Of a stretch of 17,044 nt of DNA, positions 13,808-17,044 are shown piece after piece. The stretch is from Flavobacteriaceae bacterium UBA4166 (lineage in GTDB: Bacteria > Bacteroidota > Bacteroidia > Flavobacteriales > Flavobacteriaceae). Under the pieces are notes generated by a model. It saw nothing but the letters and a program-made list of their open reading frames with translations. It did not search any database and was not told the origin of the DNA. The DNA lies in the NCBI GenBank assembly GCA_002379985.1, contig DFVG01000049.1, positions 1 to 17,044 of the forward strand. The letters run 5' to 3'. The translations under genes and the position numbers were made by a program. The stretch's first letter is position 1, and the number at the start of each line of letters is the position of its first letter.

Positions 13808-14224
13808 ATGTCAGTTACCATTACTTCTCATTTTTCGGATGTTCGTGATACAACCTATATCATGGAAAACGAAATTTTGACGGCCTACTTCTATGATAAT
13901 ATCGTGGTCGTTGAAGTGAATGAAGGCAAAACGCTTTCGTACAAAACAGCCTTTACCCTCTTGGTAAAAGGTCTTACTCATCTTCGAAACAAGCCTTGGG
14001 TTTACATTTCTCATCGTGTTAATTCCTATTCGGTACAGCCCACCGATTATAAATATCTCAATAAGGTACCCACTTTAAAAGGAATTGCTGTGGTAAGCCC
14101 GCAATCTCAAGAAGACCCTACGTTTTCCTTAGAATCTACCTTTTGTAAGAAACCATTTGTCAAAAAAGCGACGCTTGAAGATGCGTATCGCTGGGCGGTA
14201 GAACTTCTAGACAACACCGATTAA
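13808..14224 (+). CDS. Small STAS/SpoIIAA-like protein of unknown function
   Basis: A 138-residue soluble protein without signal peptide or membrane helix. The order YFYDNIVVVEVNEGKTLSYKTAFTLLVKGL, then KPWVYISHRVNSYSV, then LKGIAVVSPQ and a C-terminal helix YRWAVELL suggests alternating beta strands and helices of the STAS/SpoIIAA-like fold seen in small flavobacterial proteins; this is a fold-level guess. No phosphorylatable Ser motif can be assigned. The start could be the ATG at 13808 or a later one (Met19, 13862); I prefer the first because of the candidate promoter at 13729-13759. Its stop codon overlaps that of convergent menD. Confidence 0.6.
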   Translation: MSVTITSHFSDVRDTTYIMENEILTAYFYDNIVVVEVNEGKTLSYKTAFTLLVKGLTHLRNKPWVYISHRVNSYSVQPTDYKYLNKVPTLKGIAVVSPQSQEDPTFSLESTFCKKPFVKKATLEDAYRWAVELLDNTD

Positions 14225-15885
14225 TATAGCGCGTTAAAATACGCTTGCAAGACCTTATCATTCTCTGTAGTAGGAGTATGGATCTCCAGTATTACAGGTC
14301 GTTCTGTTGGCGTAAACAAGGTTGAAAGCTCTTCTTTGACTGCGGAAGCATCTGCTGCTGTTCGATACTCCCATTGGTAGAGGGTTGCTAATGGAGCTGC
14401 AGAAAGTTGATGCTGGGTTTCAAAATAGATTTCAAATTGTTCGGCATCTTTTGCATTAGGCAGAATTCTAAAAATACCGCCTCCGCTATTATTGATAATG
14501 ATCAATCGGAATGACGGCGGAACGTAGTTATTCCACAGCGCATTGCTATCATAAAAAAAACTGAGATCTCCGGTGATAAATACGGTAGGGCGTGCAGAAG
14601 CCACGGAACCCCCAATGGCCGTGCTCGTACTACCATCAATTCCGCTAGTGCCGCGATTACAATATACAAACCAAGATGGAGCTGTTTCAAACAATTGCGC
14701 ATAGCGAACTGTAGCGCTGTTGGCAAGATGAAGATCTATTCCTTCAGGCAACGAATTAAAGATGGTTTTAAACGCCAATAAGTCTGAATAGGGAGCGGTC
14801 TTTAAAAAATCATGATGGCGCTCTTGGCGACTCGTTCTAACCGACAGCCATTGTTCCTGATATCCACTGGAAATCGTTTCAGTTTTAGGTAAGAATTCAG
14901 TCCAAAATGAAGACACATCAATCTTAAAGTGTTGCTTTAAATGAAAGAATGTATCATTCGCTTTATCAGTACCTATTTGGCAATGATAAATTTCATTAAA
15001 ATTACGGAGAAGGGCTTTGATTCTTTTCGATACGATCATTCCACCCATGGTCACTAAGACCTCCGGCTGAAAGTCCTTTTTTTCTGCTTCGGAAAGCGAT
15101 GTAATGAGCTGATCTATATTTGCTACAAACTTTTGATGATGCACATTTGATGTGGTTTCAGTAAGAACCAATAGGCTTGGGTCTGCAGCCCATTGTTCTA
15201 GAATAGCATCTGAAAGCGTGTTTGGAGGCATCACACCTAGAAGCAGTAGTTTCTTTTTACTACGATTCCAACGTTCCATAAACGAAGCGAGATCGTCTGT
15301 CACTGTCATAGAGAGTTGTCGCGCCGGTACATGTTGTGGACGCACCGAGGGTGCTGCTACTTTCCCGTAAAGTGGTTCCGAAAACGGAAGATTTAGATGC
15401 ACCGGACCTTGTAACTCAATAGCGGTGTTTAACGCAACATTGATCTCGGTTTCATTAAAGATCTGATGTTCCTTACCTTCTTTACATTGACCACTGTATA
15501 AAATGTGGTTTTTGTACACTTCAAATTGACGAATGGTTTGTCCGTCGCCAATATCGATCAATTCCTCCGGGCGATCTGCGGAAAGTACTACCAAGGGAAT
15601 ACGACTGTAATAAGCCTCTGCAATGGCCGGATAGTAGTTCAGCAACGCCGATCCTGAAGTACAGACCAATGCCACGGGGCGTTTCAATTGCTGTGCGAGT
15701 CCGAGCCCAAAGAACGCCGCGCAACGCTCATCGACGATACTGTAAGTTTTAAAATCACCATATTCGGTAAACCCAATCGTTAAAGGAGCATTTCGGGATC
15801 CTGGGGAAATAACAATATGATCGATTCCTTTAGAAAAACACAGTTGAACAACCGTTTGAGAGAGGGGCTTGTTAGAATAATTCAT
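14221..15885 (-). CDS. menD: SEPHCHC synthase, 2-succinyl-5-enolpyruvyl-6-hydroxy-3-cyclohexene-1-carboxylate synthase (MenD)
   Basis: Thiamine-diphosphate enzyme that joins 2-oxoglutarate (after decarboxylation) to isochorismate, the first committed step of menaquinone synthesis. The start is the ATG at 15885 (MNYSNKPLSQTVVQLC, 554 residues, compared with 556 in E. coli); a longer frame to 16032 overlaps the end of menF and is not credible. Landmarks: VISPGSRNAPLT (25-36), VDERCAAFFGLG with the ThDP-activating Glu53, VCTSGSALLNYYPAIAEAYYS, LSADRPEEL, NRGTSGIDGSTSTA, and the ThDP/Mg motif GD at 439-440 through NN at 465-466 (INNSGGGIF). It lies 31 nt after menF on the same strand, in an operon with it. 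Confidence 0.95.
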   Translation of the reverse strand: MNYSNKPLSQTVVQLCFSKGIDHIVISPGSRNAPLTIGFTEYGDFKTYSIVDERCAAFFGLGLAQQLKRPVALVCTSGSALLNYYPAIAEAYYSRIPLVVLSADRPEELIDIGDGQTIRQFEVYKNHILYSGQCKEGKEHQIFNETEINVALNTAIELQGPVHLNLPFSEPLYGKVAAPSVRPQHVPARQLSMTVTDDLASFMERWNRSKKKLLLLGVMPPNTLSDAILEQWAADPSLLVLTETTSNVHHQKFVANIDQLITSLSEAEKKDFQPEVLVTMGGMIVSKRIKALLRNFNEIYHCQIGTDKANDTFFHLKQHFKIDVSSFWTEFLPKTETISSGYQEQWLSVRTSRQERHHDFLKTAPYSDLLAFKTIFNSLPEGIDLHLANSATVRYAQLFETAPSWFVYCNRGTSGIDGSTSTAIGGSVASARPTVFITGDLSFFYDSNALWNNYVPPSFRLIIINNSGGGIFRILPNAKDAEQFEIYFETQHQLSAAPLATLYQWEYRTAADASAVKEELSTLFTPTERPVILEIHTPTTENDKVLQAYFNALY

Positions 15886-15916
15886 TACTTCAAAAATACA
15901 ACTCTTCTCGTAAATT

Positions 15917-16975
15917 TTAAAGCATGGGTGTAAGAACCTGTAGCATGGTTTGCAACTTATTTCGGGTTTCTTCCCACTCGGCTTCCGGCTGAGAAGCTTC
16001 CGTAATACCACCACCCACAAATAAGGTCGCATTGGCTTCTGTAAGTTGCATACAGCGCAAGTTTACGAAAAGCTGTGCTTCGTTTTGTGACGGGCACACG
16101 AGCCCTAAATACCCTGTGTAGAACTTTCGATCGTATTTTTCTACCGCATTGATAAAGCTTTTGGCGCTTTCGGTTGGGAGGCCACAGACCGCCGGCGTGG
16201 GATGTAGTGCCGCTGCAACATGCTGTAAGGAAGACGCTTTCTTCTTTAAACGTCCTGTTATATCAGTTCGTAAATGGGTAAGGTTTCCTGCGCGGTGATT
16301 GTACGTATTTGATGTCTCCAACGTTTCCGTATGAGGCGCCAGTGCTTTTACGATCGTATCGGTCACAATTTGTTGCTCATCCCGTTCTTTTTGGGTCCAT
16401 TGCAACACTTTTCCTGTCTTGGCGACCATCGTACCTGCCAGCGCCATGGTAGTGAATCCTTGGTCATTAACAGTGAGTAGAGTTTCAGGGGTAGCGCCGC
16501 ACCATAGTCCTGTTTCCGGATGAAACCATACATAACAGAAAGCAGCCGGGTACAGAGAAAACAATCGCATCATCACTTTTTTTATGTCGAAATCTTTGAG
16601 TTGGAGCAGTTTCTTTCGACTTACCACGATTTTTTCGGCTTCTCCTTCCTTAATGTTTGCCAGGGCTAAGGAAACCATGGCAGTGTGACGATCATATTCT
16701 TCCTTTGTTTCGGGAAATACGGTAACGCGTGTTTTTATTTTTTTCTTCGGAACCGCTGTTTCCAACACCTCACTTTCTGCTTCGTGTATCGCGTAGGTAG
16801 TTTGTGTTTCCGAAAACGGGGCAAAAACAAATCCTTTCTTGGAAAAGGGCTTCCATTGGGAAACGTCTTCTTTCTGAAGGTATGCCTGTAGCACGTTATT
16901 CTTTGGCGTGCTAAACACCACGAAAGGTTTATTGCTTTTGTATTGACGTTCTATTTGCGTTAGAAAATCTTTCAA
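15917..16975 (-). CDS. menF: Isochorismate synthase (MenF)
   Basis: A 352-residue chorismate-binding enzyme converting chorismate to isochorismate. Visible: EKIVVSRK with the general-base Lys115, GATPETLL (160-167), LAGTMV (179-184), QKERDEQQIVTD, HLRTDITG (234-241), LHPTPAVCGLP (257-267), YTGYLG, LFVNLRC (302-308) and GGGITEASQPEAEWEETRNK (321-340), all characteristic of the MenF/EntC/salicylate-synthase family; the gene context with menD selects MenF. The only usable start is a TTG at 16975 (MKDFLTQIER): the next in-frame ATG is at about residue 100 and a stop lies 8 codons upstream of the TTG. It begins 7 nt after the thioesterase stop, indicating one operon, thioesterase-menF-menD. Confidence 0.92.
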   Translation of the reverse strand: MKDFLTQIERQYKSNKPFVVFSTPKNNVLQAYLQKEDVSQWKPFSKKGFVFAPFSETQTTYAIHEAESEVLETAVPKKKIKTRVTVFPETKEEYDRHTAMVSLALANIKEGEAEKIVVSRKKLLQLKDFDIKKVMMRLFSLYPAAFCYVWFHPETGLWCGATPETLLTVNDQGFTTMALAGTMVAKTGKVLQWTQKERDEQQIVTDTIVKALAPHTETLETSNTYNHRAGNLTHLRTDITGRLKKKASSLQHVAAALHPTPAVCGLPTESAKSFINAVEKYDRKFYTGYLGLVCPSQNEAQLFVNLRCMQLTEANATLFVGGGITEASQPEAEWEETRNKLQTMLQVLTPML

Positions 16976-16982
16976 GGTTGTA

Positions 16983-17044
16983 TTAATTCTTCGGGAGGGT
17001 TATGGTAGTCAGTTTTATCATGGATACCAACGCACCGGCTTCAT
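16983..17044 (-). CDS. PaaI-type hotdog thioesterase, C-terminal end only
   Basis: Twenty sense and stop codons of a minus-strand gene that continues beyond the right edge, ending EAGALVSMIKLTTITLPKN and TAA (16985-16983). The ending (VSxxKLTTxxLPKN) is one I associate with the PaaI-family hotdog thioesterase that flavobacteria carry next to menF, which may act as DHNA-CoA hydrolase. The evidence is short, so the name rests on that resemblance and on the 7-nt spacing to menF. A plus-strand ORF across the same bases is less likely. Confidence 0.5.
   Translation of the reverse strand, partial: EAGALVSMIKLTTITLPKN

Noticed and set aside
14221..16032. menD starting at 16032 (603 residues)
   Set aside because: The extension overlaps the last 116 bases of menF and reads as Cys/Arg-rich noise; the ATG at 15885 gives the usual MenD N-terminus and length.
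17002..17044. Plus-strand ORF starting at 17002 and running off the right edge
   Set aside because: It is very short and opposed by a minus-strand frame whose ending resembles flavobacterial hotdog thioesterases and which is spaced like an operon with menF.

Overview
The window reads as chromosomal DNA of a Flavobacteriaceae-type Bacteroidetes, probably marine. The signs are a fused alpha/beta 2-oxoacid dehydrogenase E1, a menaquinone (men) gene set, an outer-membrane protein ending in an aromatic residue, AT-rich leaders without Shine-Dalgarno sequences, and several promoters of the Bacteroidetes type (TTG, about 20 nt, TAnnTTTG). I see no IS element, phage gene, CRISPR array, tRNA or rRNA. 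It looks like core chromosome with good coding density.

Layout. Positions 1-1056 hold the 3' end of an outer-membrane beta-barrel protein (possibly the tail of a gluzincin metallopeptidase) and a small two-helix membrane protein. Positions 1146-3560 encode the fused E1. Positions 3561-3803 are non-coding apart from a very short ORF and carry what I consider the most interesting element: an Asn-rich 16-codon leader peptide, a competing antiterminator pairing and a Rho-independent terminator, all just ahead of the asparagine synthetase gene asnB (3804-5498). This looks like a complete ribosome-mediated attenuator responding to asparaginyl-tRNA. After a second terminator, 5614-9445 carries a tight three-gene cassette: a DUF1704/QEGLA-motif protein with an HExxxH metallopeptidase signature, a glutathione-synthase-like ATP-grasp ligase, and an AspA/AstE-type zinc deacylase. 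A small atypical SDR (9540-10169) follows, closed by a terminator.

From 10216 gene directions alternate. menB (minus) is divergent from an exported papain-like (C1B) peptidase (11133-12254). A small exported protein (12295-12741) converges on a CvfB-like S1 RNA-binding protein (minus). A small SpoIIAA/STAS-like protein (13808-14224) converges on menD. menD, menF and the tail of a hotdog thioesterase form a minus-strand men cluster that runs off the right edge. MenF (chorismate to isochorismate), MenD (to SEPHCHC), MenB (to DHNA-CoA) and the thioesterase (possibly DHNA-CoA hydrolase) are successive or linked steps of classical menaquinone synthesis; menH, menC, menE and menA are not in view.

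Regulatory points: two genes (12295, and cvfB) have a perfect -7 box only 4-5 nt before the ATG, suggesting leaderless transcripts. A 20-bp perfect palindrome sits over the -33 region of cvfB. Both unspaced convergent gene pairs overlap by sharing a TTAA stop. menF and the DUF1704 gene appear to start with TTG. No database search was possible, so family names rest on recognised motifs and remembered relatives.
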